A stretch of 64,000 nt of DNA from Mesorhizobium sp. LMG 17147 (GCF_024297145.1 NZ_JANCTC010000022.1:1-64000), one strand, 5' to 3'. Positions 16,796-26,391 are shown, counted from the stretch's first letter. Program-made: numbers and translations. Notes: a model not told the origin generated them from the letters alone.

Positions 16796-17599
16796 TTAGA
16801 CGGCGCCAGCAAGGGCGGGCTGCGTTGCCGGCCTGCGGACGAAGCTCTCGGTGCCGTAGACGGCAACGATCGCGATCGCAGCCACCGCCCAGATCGCAAC
16901 ACCGATCCATTGCTGCTGCACATGGTCGGCGTCGATGAACGCCTTGCCCAGGAAGCGCACGCTGTTCTGATGGGTGACATGCATCAGAATGGCGAGAAGC
17001 ACACTGCCGGTGTTCTGATAGAGCCAGGTGAACACCACTGCCGCCAGCACGACGTTGATCGTGCCGTAGAGGCTGAGATCGCCGACCAGGCCGAGCGGAA
17101 AATGCCAGATCGCCCAGATCGCGCCGAGGATCAGGCTTCCGGCCAGCGCCGAATGCTTGGTCAACAGACGCGGTGTCGCAAAGCCGCGCCATCCCGGCTC
17201 TTCACCAAGCGGGCCGCTGAAGACCGCATAGAGCGCGATGATCGGCAGTATCTCAGTGACGGCTGGAATGTTGCCCCAGGCCGGCATTGCCGAGCCGAAC
17301 AGCGGATTGACCAGGATCGAGGCAAGCTGCGTGCCCAATGGCAGGCCGAATGCCACCAGATACCAGAGCGGAGATACCCGCCACTTCACCATGGAAGCGA
17401 GAATGGCCTTGACCGAAGCCCAGCCTCCGGAAAGGGCTGCGATGACGAATCCGGACACCATCGGGCCGAAGGTAAACCAGGGAATGCTATCGCCATTCGA
17501 CAGGTAGAATGGGATGAAGGCAAACCAGGTCAGGGCAAGCGCCAACGAAAAGAAGGCAGCCAACTGATGCTGCCGCACCAGGCGCAGGAAAGAAGTCAT
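16796..17599 (-). CDS. CPBP family intramembrane metalloprotease (CAAX/Abi)
   Basis: The 267-residue polytopic membrane protein has at least six hydrophobic segments. The motifs expected of CPBP proteases are present: GEEPGWRGF (EExxxR), IWAIWHFPLGL with its conserved His, and a third His in HVTHQNS. Bacterial members include prenyl-CAAX-like proteases, bacteriocin self-immunity proteins and signalling proteases; the substrate is unknown here. ATG 17599 gives a basic cytosolic start (MTSFLRLVRQH). The gene is in the segment inserted between era and recO. Confidence 0.85.
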   Translation of the reverse strand: MTSFLRLVRQHQLAAFFSLALALTWFAFIPFYLSNGDSIPWFTFGPMVSGFVIAALSGGWASVKAILASMVKWRVSPLWYLVAFGLPLGTQLASILVNPLFGSAMPAWGNIPAVTEILPIIALYAVFSGPLGEEPGWRGFATPRLLTKHSALAGSLILGAIWAIWHFPLGLVGDLSLYGTINVVLAAVVFTWLYQNTGSVLLAILMHVTHQNSVRFLGKAFIDADHVQQQWIGVAIWAVAAIAIVAVYGTESFVRRPATQPALAGAV

Positions 17600-17890
17600 G
17601 TCGGGCCTCTCACGGGCAGACGACAATGGGAGGTCGCCGGGCTGCCCAATCGGTCGATTTGCATCTTGAACAGCCGGCCGAATCATTCCGGGAGGCTATG
17701 CGCCGACCACCTCGGTCGACCCGTTTCTTATTGGCACCGGCGCTACCCGAAATCCTGAGCGGGTTCTGAGAAATTTCCGATATCTCATGCAGAACCGGCC
17801 AGTCAGACCGGTTGGAACGCCTGCCGACACTGCGGTCGTCCAGCGTTCTCGTTCGTCGTCTCTCCGTCATACACCCTGCCTCGCGGCGTC

Positions 17891-18291
17891 AAATGCAAGG
17901 GCGACTGGGGTGCGATCACGGCGGTCGGCGCCTATAGCACGTCGGAAGAATGGGCCGGCAAAGCTCGCCTCGACGTCAAGCCGATTACTGACCTGACCCT
18001 GTTCGTGATGGCAGGCTACGGCAGCGACGACAACGTCGCGAAGAACTTCTATAAGCCGTGGGCGGGCAAATTTGCCGTCTGGGGCGGCGGCAGCTATGCC
18101 GTCACAAGAAGACCTCTTTGAACGCCCAGCTCTCCTATACCGACGACAAAGACTTCGCTGTTGCGGCCAATGTCGCCTACACCATCGTTCCTGGCTACAC
18201 GATCACCGCCGAAGTCGATTATTACGACAATTTGGATGCCGACGATGCCGACGCGATCGGCGGCATCTTCCGCTTCCGGCGCTCGTTCTGA
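17891..18291 (+). pseudogene. porin (Omp2/RopA type) C-terminal fragment, frameshifted
   Basis: The segment translates as GAITAVGAYSTSEEWAGKARLDV, LTLFVMAGYGSDD and FAVWGGGSYAV. After a one-base deletion near 18104-18106 it continues NAQLSYTDDKDFAVAANVAYTIVPGYTITAEVDYYDN and ends IFRFRRSF. This matches the last strands of alphaproteobacterial trimeric porins, including the terminal Phe needed for outer-membrane assembly. The signal peptide and first two thirds are absent; upstream sequence shows no porin pattern. A strong terminator still follows. Confidence 0.75.
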
Positions 18292-18310
18292 TCAAACGAC
18301 GATCTCGCAG

Positions 18311-18343
18311 AAACGGCCCGTAGCGATACGCTACGGGCCGTTT
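18311..18343 (+). terminator. strong rho-independent terminator of the porin remnant
   Basis: A perfect 15-bp stem (AAACGGCCCGTAGCG / CGCTACGGGCCGTTT) with a three-base ATA loop starts 20 bp after the porin stop. A and T flanks make it usable in both directions. It also isolates recO from upstream transcription. Confidence 0.9.
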
Positions 18344-18406
18344 TGGTTTGCGGCGGATAAGTCGCTCATCTTGATTTCGCCATCCAACCGGTGACAAGCT
18401 CTCGTC

Positions 18407-19192
18407 ATGGAATGGCGCGACGAGGGAATCATTCTGGGCACCCGCAAGCATGGCGAAACCAGCGCCATTCTCGAGGTGATGACGCGCGTGCATGGCCGCC
18501 ATCTCGGCCTCGTGCGCGGCGGCCGTTCGCGCAAACAGCAGCCGGTCTTGCAGCCCGGCAATCGCGTCGACCTGTTGTGGCGGGCGCGGCTCGACGAGCA
18601 TCTCGGCACCTTCCAGGTCGAGGCGATCGAGATGAACGCCGCCCGGTTGATGGACAGCGCCGTTGCCGTCTACGGCCTGCAGACGATGGCCGCACATTTG
18701 CGTCTTCTGCCCGAGCGTGACGCCCATGGCGGCCTTTACGAGACGCTTGCGGTGATGATCGCTCATCTCGACGATGCCGATGCCGCCGGCGAGCTGGTGG
18801 CCCGCTTCGAGCTGCTGGTCCTCGACGAACTCGGTTTCGGCCTCGATCTCAGCCAGTGTGCGGCGACCGGCACCAGGCAGGACCTTGCCTATGTCTCGCC
18901 GAAATCCGGCCGCGCCGTGTCGCGGGCGGCGGGCGCGCCGTGGCGCGACAAGATGCTGGCGCTGCCTGCCTTCCTGCAGCGCGGCTCCGGGTTGCGCGCC
19001 GATCCGGCGGCGATCGAGGACGCCTTCCGGCTGACCGGCTTCTTTTTGACCCGCCATGTCTACGAACCGCGCGGCATCGAGCCTCCCGGCGCCCGCGCCG
19101 GGTTTCTCGCCGCCTTGCGCAAGCATCATTCACCCGGCCATGAATCCGGCAAGGCGAGCGCCGCAGAAACCGCCGGGGAGACCACCAGATGA
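18407..19192 (+). CDS. recO: DNA repair protein RecO
   Basis: RecO loads RecA onto SSB-coated single-stranded DNA in the RecFOR pathway. The 261-residue protein starts MEWRDEGIILGTRKHGETSAILEVMT, the OB-fold typical of RecO. The C-terminal helical domain contains FELLVLDELGFGLDLSQCAATG. It normally follows era directly; here it has its own upstream terminator and must have its own promoter. Its stop overlaps an ATG that begins the remnant of another gene. Confidence 0.95.
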   Translation: MEWRDEGIILGTRKHGETSAILEVMTRVHGRHLGLVRGGRSRKQQPVLQPGNRVDLLWRARLDEHLGTFQVEAIEMNAARLMDSAVAVYGLQTMAAHLRLLPERDAHGGLYETLAVMIAHLDDADAAGELVARFELLVLDELGFGLDLSQCAATGTRQDLAYVSPKSGRAVSRAAGAPWRDKMLALPAFLQRGSGLRADPAAIEDAFRLTGFFLTRHVYEPRGIEPPGARAGFLAALRKHHSPGHESGKASAAETAGETTR

Positions 19193-19232
19193 GCGACGTT
19201 GAACCTTGTCCCGGCAACGTTTCGCCGCTCGG

Positions 19233-19358
19233 CCTTGGCACAAGGGCGGCACGCTGGCGGTTTCGGAAGCGGCGCTGAAGGATGTCAACGGCAAGCTGCT
19301 GGCTTTGGGCGCTGAAACATGCTCGATCTTTCCGGCGGCCAATCTGGTGGCACGTTGA
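19233..19358 (+). pseudogene. possible hotdog thioesterase C-terminal remnant
   Basis: One frame reads PWHKGGTLAVSEAALKDVNG and then KLLALGAETCSIFPAANLVAR before a stop. This resembles the last beta strands of PaaI-type hotdog thioesterases. There is no N-terminal domain. An ATG overlapping the recO stop (19189, MSDVEPCPG) may be the old start, with most of the gene lost between. The assignment rests on a short pattern only. Confidence 0.35.
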
Positions 19359-19442
19359 ATGGACCGGCCGTTTGGCCGCCGCATTTGAATGTCACTGAAC
19401 ATTGAGTGTCAGTGACAACTGGCCTGGTTTGGGGGAACCGCC

Positions 19443-22157
19443 ATGTTTGAAAGCCTGATTGGCCTCGTCGCCATCATCGCGCTGTTCGTCATCATTTCAC
19501 GCCAGCAGAGCCGTATCGGCCTGATCGAGCGCGAGCTTGGCGCCTTGCGCAGCCTTGTGCTTTCGGGCACGCCTGCGCTGCCGCCGCAAGCCAAGGAACC
19601 GGCAGCAAACGACAGCAAACCGGCGGATGCCGCAATACCGCTTGCGGCCGCAGCCGACCTGGCATCGCCAGGGACCGCAGCGGTCGCATCAGCCACAGAG
19701 GCCGAGGCCGATACCGCGGCGCCATCCGCGCCGGAGTCGGCGCTACCGGCGGCCGCGGCGAAGCCAGCTCGCCAGTCCGACGTCGAAACGGCTCTCGGTA
19801 CTCGCTGGGCGGTCTGGGTCGGCGGCATCGCGCTGGCGCTGGGCGGCCTGTTCCTGATCCGCTACACCATCGAGGCCGGCATTTTCGGGCCGCGCGTGCG
19901 GCTCGCCATGGCGGCGGCACTCGGGCTGGTGCTGGTCGCCGGCGGCGAGTTCATCCGGCGCACCGGCTTCAGGGTGCCGGTGCAAGGTGCCGCCGGTGCC
20001 TATATCCCGGCAATCCTGGCGGCGGCAGGCGCCTTCATCCTGTTCGGTACCGTCTACGCCGCGTACAGCATTTACGGCTTCATCGGCCCGACGCTCGCTT
20101 TCACGCTGCTCGGCGCCATCGGGGTGGCGACGATCGCGGCAAGCCTGGTCCACGGTCAGGCGCTGGCCGGCGTCGGCCTGCTCGGTGCCATGGTGACGCC
20201 GCTGCTGGTCGCCTCGCAGGCGCCCAATCCGTGGGCGCTGTTCGGCTATCTGGCGATCGTGCTCGTCGCCACCGGCGTCATCGCCCGTATCCGCGACTGG
20301 AGGCCTTTGATGGCCGCTGCCTTCGTCGCCACCGGCATCTGGACCATCTTCTACATGACCGAAGCACCGGGGACGAACCTTTCCGTCATCCTTTTTATCG
20401 ACGGGGTGACACTGGCCGTGCTCGCCTTCGTCTGGCTTGGCCGCCGCGACGAAGCGGTCGCCGGCAGCGGCTTCGATTGGCCGTCGATCGCGCCGGGCTT
20501 CTTCGTCGGGCTTTCGGCGCTGGCCCTGTTCGTCGATCCGGCCTTCGCCGCGATCCGCGGTGCATTGCCGGGTGCCGCCCTTGTCGCAGCCCTGGTGGCG
20601 GTGGCGCGATATCGGCCGCGGGCGCTGGCACTGCTGCACGCCGCCGGACTGGCGACTGTACTGGTCTATCTCGGCATCATTCCGCCGACCACGATCGCTT
20701 CCGATTTTTCGGGCGGCGCTCTTGGCGTCGACGGCATGCCGGTTGTGGCGTCCGATGCCTTGATGCTCAGGGTCGGCATCGTTCTCGGCCTGGTCTTCAT
20801 CGGCATCGGCTTTTGGGCAGCGCGCCGTTTTGCGGCCCATGGCTGGCTGCGCGCCGCCACGTGGGCGGCCTGGAGCGCTGTCGCGCCACTGGTCATCCTG
20901 CTGGCGCTCTGGTCTACCTTCGGCAATCTCGACCGTGACCTTGCTTATGCGGCGGTCGCAGCCGTATTGGTCGGGGTCTTCGCTGCCGGCGGCGAATGGA
21001 TAGCACGCGGCGAAGCGCCGCCGCTAACCGGCGGCGCTGCCGTCTCCTTCGCGCTCGGCGGGGCGGCAATTGCCGGCCTGCTGATGCTGCACATGGCCTT
21101 TGGTTCGGGCTGGACAACCATCCTGCTCGGAGCAGCCGCCGCCGTGCCGGCGCTGGCGACGCGCTGGCGTAGCTATCCGGTGCTTGGCTGGATTTCCGTT
21201 GGTGCGGTGATTGCAGTGCTTGGTCGCGCTGCCTTCGACCCGACCATCGTCGGTGCCGAGTTCCTGTCGAAGACGCCGGTGTTCAACTGGCTGCTGCTTG
21301 GATATGGCGTGCCGGCGCTCGCTTTCGGCTTTGCCGCCTGGCAGCTTGCCCGAACTACCAACGGCCGACCGCGCCTTGCCATGGAGGCCGGCGCGGCGCT
21401 GTTTTGCCTGCTCACCGTCGCCATGCTGGTGCGCCATGCCATGCATGGCGGCGTCATCGATACGGCTGCTGCGACGCTTGCCGAACAGGCGATCTACACG
21501 CTGATCGCCATCGGTGCCGGTGCCATCCTGGTCGCTATCGACATGCGCTCGCCAAGTCAGGTGCTGCGTTACGGCTCGATTGCAGCAGGCGTGGTCTCGG
21601 TCGCCTTCATCGTCCTCCAGCATTTTCTGGCGCTGAACCCGTTGCTGACGGATGAATCGACCGGCAGCATTCCGGTGTTCAACCTTCTGTTCCTCGCCTA
21701 CCTCTTGCCGGCGGTCGCGGCAGGCGCACTGGCACTCTATTCCCGTGACAAGCGGCCGGAATGGTATGCGGCGATGCTGGCGGTGGTGGCGGCGGTGCTC
21801 GCTTTTGCCTATGCCACGCTGTCGGTCAGGCGCCTGTTCAAGGGTGAGTTCATCGGACTGTGGAGCGGTCTCGGCCAGCTTGAGACCTATACCTATTCGG
21901 CACTGTGGCTGGTCATCGGCGTGGTGCTGCTCACCGCCGGTGTCTGGCTGAAGTCCCAGGTGCTGCGCATAGCGTCGGCGGCGCTGATCTCGATCGCCGT
22001 GCTCAAAGTCTTCATCTTCGACATGTCGGAACTGGAAGGCGTGTTGCGGGCGCTGTCCTTCATCGGCCTCGGCGCGGTGCTCATCGGCATCGGCCTGTTC
22101 TATCAGCGTTTGCTGACAAGGGCGGCGAAAGCAAAGCTTGAGACGAGCAATAGCTGA
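19443..22157 (+). CDS. DUF2339 polytopic membrane protein
   Basis: This 904-residue protein has an N-terminal hydrophobic segment and a short coiled region (SRIGLIERELGALRSLV). An Ala/Pro-rich linker follows to about residue 110, then TRWAVWVGGIALALGGLFLIRYTIEAGIFGPRVRLAMA. More than twenty further hydrophobic segments follow. The TRWxVWVGGxALALGGxFLVRY pattern marks DUF2339. The function is unknown; the family is frequent in Rhizobiales. ATG 19443 lies 12 bases after a GGGGGAAC-type site. It stands alone, with an ECF sigma operon 150 bp downstream. Confidence 0.88.
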   Translation: MFESLIGLVAIIALFVIISRQQSRIGLIERELGALRSLVLSGTPALPPQAKEPAANDSKPADAAIPLAAAADLASPGTAAVASATEAEADTAAPSAPESALPAAAAKPARQSDVETALGTRWAVWVGGIALALGGLFLIRYTIEAGIFGPRVRLAMAAALGLVLVAGGEFIRRTGFRVPVQGAAGAYIPAILAAAGAFILFGTVYAAYSIYGFIGPTLAFTLLGAIGVATIAASLVHGQALAGVGLLGAMVTPLLVASQAPNPWALFGYLAIVLVATGVIARIRDWRPLMAAAFVATGIWTIFYMTEAPGTNLSVILFIDGVTLAVLAFVWLGRRDEAVAGSGFDWPSIAPGFFVGLSALALFVDPAFAAIRGALPGAALVAALVAVARYRPRALALLHAAGLATVLVYLGIIPPTTIASDFSGGALGVDGMPVVASDALMLRVGIVLGLVFIGIGFWAARRFAAHGWLRAATWAAWSAVAPLVILLALWSTFGNLDRDLAYAAVAAVLVGVFAAGGEWIARGEAPPLTGGAAVSFALGGAAIAGLLMLHMAFGSGWTTILLGAAAAVPALATRWRSYPVLGWISVGAVIAVLGRAAFDPTIVGAEFLSKTPVFNWLLLGYGVPALAFGFAAWQLARTTNGRPRLAMEAGAALFCLLTVAMLVRHAMHGGVIDTAAATLAEQAIYTLIAIGAGAILVAIDMRSPSQVLRYGSIAAGVVSVAFIVLQHFLALNPLLTDESTGSIPVFNLLFLAYLLPAVAAGALALYSRDKRPEWYAAMLAVVAAVLAFAYATLSVRRLFKGEFIGLWSGLGQLETYTYSALWLVIGVVLLTAGVWLKSQVLRIASAALISIAVLKVFIFDMSELEGVLRALSFIGLGAVLIGIGLFYQRLLTRAAKAKLETSNS

Positions 22158-22309
22158 CGATTTCAATTTGGCCGGGAATAAACCTGCCACCGGCAGCGTT
22201 ATTCAGTTGCTTGGGTGACCGGGGCGGCGGACCGCTTCGCGCTGGCCGCTTGCGCCGCGCTGCAAAGGCGCGTTCAATCACCACGGACAGGGCTCCAGAA
22301 CCAGCGGTC

Positions 22310-22828
22310 ATGGACGAAAAGAAGGCAGCAATCCTGGGTGAAATACCGCGTCTGCGCCGCTATGCACGCTCGCTGTTGCGCGACCGCGATTCCGCCGACG
22401 ATCTCGTCCAGGATTGTCTCGAGCGGGCGCTTGTGCGGCTCGACAATTGGCAGACAGGAGAAAGCCCCAGGAGGTGGCTGTTTACGATCATGCACCATTT
22501 GTTCATCGACCAGATGCGCAAGGTGAACCGGCGCGGCGAGGCGGCGATGCTGCCGCTCGAGACAAGCGAGGCGCAGGCAGCACCCGCCGAGCAGGTCGAG
22601 AGCATCGCCTCGCGCGAGATCGTCGACGCGCTGCAGGCGATCAGCCCTGACCGGCGCGCGGCACTTGTGATGGTCGCCATCGAAGGGTTTTCCTATGCTG
22701 AAGCCGCCAACATCCTTGGAGTGCCCGCTGGCACTTTGATGTCGCGCATCGCGCGCGGGCGTGACGAACTGCGAGCGCTGCTGGATGATACCGCGCGCCG
22801 CCGCTCGATAAGGATCGTTGAGAAATGA
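22310..22828 (+). CDS. ECF-type RNA polymerase sigma factor
   Basis: The 172-residue protein has sigma region 2 (RRYARSLLRDRDSADDLVQDCLERAL, then WLFTIMHHLFIDQMRK) and region 4 (LVMVAIEGFSYAEAANILGVPAGTLMSRIARGRDEL). It lacks regions 1.1 and 3, the hallmark of extracytoplasmic-function sigma factors. ATG 22310 is the first codon consistent with family length. Its stop overlaps the next gene, which encodes its likely anti-sigma factor. I found no clear autoregulatory promoter upstream. Confidence 0.94.
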   Translation: MDEKKAAILGEIPRLRRYARSLLRDRDSADDLVQDCLERALVRLDNWQTGESPRRWLFTIMHHLFIDQMRKVNRRGEAAMLPLETSEAQAAPAEQVESIASREIVDALQAISPDRRAALVMVAIEGFSYAEAANILGVPAGTLMSRIARGRDELRALLDDTARRRSIRIVEK

Positions 22829-23616
22829 GCCGGCGCGATTTCTCCGAACGCGACATCCACATGGCTCTCGATGGCGAGTTGCCGGGCGACGAGCGGACGG
22901 CCTATGAGGCATGGCTCGAGGCCAATGCCGAGATGAAGGCCAAGAGCGCACGCTACGCCGCCGACCGGGAAGCGTTGCGCACAGCCTTTAATGGCGTGCT
23001 GGACGAACCCGTGCCGGTGCGGTTGAGCAAGGTGGTGCTTGGCGAGGCGCCGGTGGTCAGAGTATCGCCGTCGCGCTCGCGTTGGTGGCTTGCGGCCGCC
23101 GCTGCCGCCATCCTGGCGATTGGCGGTGCTGGCGGCTACCTTGCCGGCATCGGCCGCCTCGGCCTGGAAAATACCGCCGAGGACCAGCTTGCCGAAGAGG
23201 CGATCGCCGCCCACGTCATCTATGCCGCCGAAACGCGGCATGCGGTGGAAGTGCCGGCAAGCGACAAGGATCATTTGCAGAGCTGGTTGTCGAACCAGGT
23301 GGGTCTGAAGCTCGTCGCGCCGGATCTGGCCGCGCAAGGATTCCAACTGGTCGGTGGCCGGCTGCTGCCCGCCGGCCAGGGCAAGGCCGCGATGCTGCTT
23401 TACGAGGACGTCAAGGGCGAGCGCATATCGCTCTTCGTCACCGCAGAATCGGCAGCCAAGGCCAAGGGCACCTATGGGGAGGACGATGGTCCTGAGGCAG
23501 TCTATTGGCTGGACAAGGGTTATGGCTGCGCCGTCGTCGGCTCGCTGCCGCGCGAGCAACTGGCCGCAGTGGCCAAGAGCGCCTATGGCCAGCTTTTGGC
23601 GGGCTTGCAAAGCTGA
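22825..23616 (+). CDS. membrane-anchored anti-sigma factor
   Basis: The 263-residue protein has an N-terminal helical domain (RDFSERDIHMALDGELPGDERTAYEAWL) of the kind that binds ECF sigma factors. One TM segment lies at about 86-108, and a periplasmic domain of about 150 residues follows. No HxxxCxxC zinc motif is present, so it is not a ZAS-type redox sensor. The four-base overlap with the sigma gene indicates coupled expression in fixed ratio. The sensed signal is unknown. Confidence 0.88.
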   Translation: MSRRDFSERDIHMALDGELPGDERTAYEAWLEANAEMKAKSARYAADREALRTAFNGVLDEPVPVRLSKVVLGEAPVVRVSPSRSRWWLAAAAAAILAIGGAGGYLAGIGRLGLENTAEDQLAEEAIAAHVIYAAETRHAVEVPASDKDHLQSWLSNQVGLKLVAPDLAAQGFQLVGGRLLPAGQGKAAMLLYEDVKGERISLFVTAESAAKAKGTYGEDDGPEAVYWLDKGYGCAVVGSLPREQLAAVAKSAYGQLLAGLQS

Positions 23617-23824
23617 GCAGGCTCTCGCTCTTCCGAAGCCGCGCCGATGCCTAAACACGGAGGTCGTTCAAAGCCTTTGCGCGACCTGCCTGCAGTCAAA
23701 ACTGTCACAATTCGGCCCTAATCGAGGTGCGATAGCGCTTGCTTAATGCTGGCACTTCGGCTGGTGTGACCGATGTTTAAACTAGGGCCGTTTCCACAAC
23801 CCAATCGAGGTTTTCTGAGCCCGC

Positions 23825-24931
23825 ATGCCTGCCGAGATTCGCAAGGCCCGCGCGTCCGACGTCGATGACCTCGCCGCCATCGAAAAAGCCGTTTTCTCGA
23901 GCGATCGCATTTCTCGCCGCTCCTTTCGCCAACTGATCGAACGAGACACCGCCGAGCTGCTGGTTGGCGAAAGCGATGGCCGCGTCGCCGGCTATGCAGT
24001 CGTGCTGTTTCGCAAGGGCAGCGGCGTCGCGAGGCTTTATTCGATCGCCGTTGGTCCATTTTTCGGCGGCCGTGGCGTTGGCCGGCTGCTGCTGGAAGAG
24101 GCCGAGGCCGCCGCTTTCGAGCACGGCCGCATGATGCTTCGTTTGGAAGTCCGCGAGGACAACCCGCGCGCGATCCAGATCTACGAGCAGAGCGGCTACC
24201 GCAAGATCGGCCGCGAGCCGGACTATTACGAGGATGGCGCCACGGCGCTGCGCTATGAAAAGACCTTGCGCGGCGACATTCCGGTGGCCACCGAAGTGCC
24301 GTTTTATCAGCAAACTTGCGAATTCACTTGCGGACCATGCTGCCTGATGATGGCGATGGCTTACTTCGGCCCCGGATTCGTGCCGGATCCAGTGATGGAA
24401 ATCAGGCTGTGGCGTGAGGCGACGACCGTTTTCATGATGTCGGGGCCGGGCGGCTGCGAACCGTTCGGGCTTGCTGTCGCCGGCTATGAGAGCGGGCTTG
24501 CTGCTGAGATCTATGTCTCCTTCTACGGCGCGCTGTTCCTGCAGTCGGTGCGCAGCGAGGACAAGCGCCGCGTCATGGAGCTGGCGCAGGTCGACTTTCG
24601 CCGCCGCGCGGAACTTTACAGCATCCCGGTGAATTACCGTTCATTCGGGCTTGACGACATTCGCACCGCGATCGCAGAGGGAAAACTGGTGCTGGTCCTG
24701 ATCAGCGGCTTCCTGATGTTCGGCAAGAAGGTTCCGCACTGGGTATTGGCCATCGGTGACGACGGCGATCATATCCTGATCCACGACCCCTGGGTCGAGG
24801 ACGAGCGGCAGGAGACGATCCTCGATGCTGCCAACATTCCCGTGCCTTACGGCATCTTCATGAACATGGCGCAATTCGGCCGCGACGGATTGCGCGCCGC
24901 CATCACTCTCGGAAAGCGCGATAGCCAATGA
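23825..24931 (+). CDS. GNAT acetyltransferase fused to a C39-like cysteine peptidase
   Basis: Residues 1-150 form a GNAT domain with the acetyl-CoA loop SIAVGPFFGGRGVGRLLL and YEQSGYRKIGR. Residues 155-345 form a papain-like C39-type domain: QQTCEFTCGPCCLMM with probable nucleophile C169 and oxyanion Gln nearby, then PHWVLAIGDDGDHILIHDP carrying H305 and D321. No signal peptide or ABC transporter domain is present, so it is cytosolic rather than a bacteriocin exporter. It overlaps the following ATP-grasp gene by four bases. Together they suggest making and trimming or acylating a peptide bond. The substrate is unknown. Confidence 0.85.
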   Translation: MPAEIRKARASDVDDLAAIEKAVFSSDRISRRSFRQLIERDTAELLVGESDGRVAGYAVVLFRKGSGVARLYSIAVGPFFGGRGVGRLLLEEAEAAAFEHGRMMLRLEVREDNPRAIQIYEQSGYRKIGREPDYYEDGATALRYEKTLRGDIPVATEVPFYQQTCEFTCGPCCLMMAMAYFGPGFVPDPVMEIRLWREATTVFMMSGPGGCEPFGLAVAGYESGLAAEIYVSFYGALFLQSVRSEDKRRVMELAQVDFRRRAELYSIPVNYRSFGLDDIRTAIAEGKLVLVLISGFLMFGKKVPHWVLAIGDDGDHILIHDPWVEDERQETILDAANIPVPYGIFMNMAQFGRDGLRAAITLGKRDSQ

Positions 24932-26391
24932 CCTGGGTCATCCTTACCGGCCGGCAGAACGATCTCGACCAAGTGGCGACGCCGCACAAGATCATCACCA
25001 ATCGCGACTACCTTGCCCATCCGGCACTGTTTCGCGGTCAGCGGCCGAAGGTCATCAACCTGTCGAACAATTACGGCTACCAGAGCCGCGGCTATTACGC
25101 GTCGCTGCTTGCTGGTTCGCGCGGCCATAAGGTCATCCCGACGGTCGAAACGATGATCGACCTGTCGGAGCGCAAGCTCTATGAGCACGCGTTGCCGGAA
25201 CTCGAACTCGCACTCAACAAGTGCCGCAAGGACCTGGGTGGCGCTTTTCCCCAGAAGGTCTGCATCTTCTTCGGCATCGGACCATCCAGGATCTGGGACC
25301 GCTTCGCAAAACTTCTGTTCGACTGGTTCCGTGCCCCGGCGCTCGAGGTCCACATCAGGGACAGCGCCGAATGGGCCTCGATCCGCAAGATCGGGTTCCA
25401 TCCCCTGGCCAGGATGACCGAGGACGAGGAAACGCACTTTCTCCAGTGCCTGGAGACCTACACCAACCGCGAGTGGCGCGACACCAAGGGCCGCACGCCG
25501 GCGCGCTACACTTTCGCCACTCTGGTCGATCCGCATGAGGAACTGCCACCGTCGGAGATTTCGTCGCTGCGCCACTGGGCCAAGATCGCTGAAAAGATGG
25601 GCGTCGAAATCGAGCCGATCACCAAGCGGGATCTGGCCAAGCTCGCCAACTACGACGCGCTGTTCATCCGCGAGACCACCTCGATCTCCAACCACACCTA
25701 CCGCTTTGCCCGCCGCGCCCAGCAGGAAGGCATGCCGGTCATCGACGATCCGCTGTCGATGATCCGCTGCACCAACAAGGTCTATCTCAACGAGCTGATG
25801 ACCTACAACAAGGTACCGGTGCCGCCAACGGTGATGATAGCCGGCACCTCGGACCTGGAACTTGCGGCGCAGACGCTGGGCTTCCCGCTGGTGCTGAAGA
25901 TCCCGGACTCCTCGTTTTCGCGCGGCGTCAAGAAATGCGGCACTTTCGAAGAGTTGAAGTCGCTTGCAACCGAATGGCTGGAGGATTCCGACCTCCTGAT
26001 CGCGCAAAAATTCATTCCGACGGAATATGACTGGCGCGTCGGTGTCCTCGGCGGCCAACCCTTGTTTGCCGTCCATTATCTGATGGCCAAGAAACATTGG
26101 CAGATCGTCAATCATAAGGCCAACGGCAAGCCCGATCAGGGCGGCATCAAGACCTTCACCCTGAAGGAAGCGCCGGCCCATGTCGTCGAGACGGCGGTGA
26201 GCGCGGCGCGTTGCATCGGCGACGGCCTCTACGGCGTCGACCTCAAGGAAACCAGGGACGGCGTCTTCGTCATCGAGGTCAACGACAACCCCAACCTCGA
26301 CCACGGCTGGGAAGACTCTGGCGAAAAGGACGAGGTCTGGGTGCGGCTGACGCAGTGGTTCCTGGAGCGGCTGGACCGGCCGGGGCGATAA
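24928..26391 (+). CDS. RimK-family ATP-grasp ligase with RLAN N-terminal domain
   Basis: The 487-residue protein has an N-terminal RimK-like (RLAN) region from MTWVILTGRQNDLDQVATPHKIIT to about 200. The C-terminal ATP-grasp region includes DPLSMIRCTNKVYLNELM, PLVLKIPDSSFSRGVKK, IAQKFIPTEYDWRVGVLGG and the Mg-binding stretch GVDLKETRDGVFVIEVNDNPNLDHG. ATP-grasp ligases form amide bonds by way of acyl phosphates; RimK itself adds glutamates to ribosomal protein S6. The fixed coupling to a GNAT-peptidase gene points to a distinct peptide-modification role. It overlaps that gene by four bases. Confidence 0.88.
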   Translation: MTWVILTGRQNDLDQVATPHKIITNRDYLAHPALFRGQRPKVINLSNNYGYQSRGYYASLLAGSRGHKVIPTVETMIDLSERKLYEHALPELELALNKCRKDLGGAFPQKVCIFFGIGPSRIWDRFAKLLFDWFRAPALEVHIRDSAEWASIRKIGFHPLARMTEDEETHFLQCLETYTNREWRDTKGRTPARYTFATLVDPHEELPPSEISSLRHWAKIAEKMGVEIEPITKRDLAKLANYDALFIRETTSISNHTYRFARRAQQEGMPVIDDPLSMIRCTNKVYLNELMTYNKVPVPPTVMIAGTSDLELAAQTLGFPLVLKIPDSSFSRGVKKCGTFEELKSLATEWLEDSDLLIAQKFIPTEYDWRVGVLGGQPLFAVHYLMAKKHWQIVNHKANGKPDQGGIKTFTLKEAPAHVVETAVSAARCIGDGLYGVDLKETRDGVFVIEVNDNPNLDHGWEDSGEKDEVWVRLTQWFLERLDRPGR

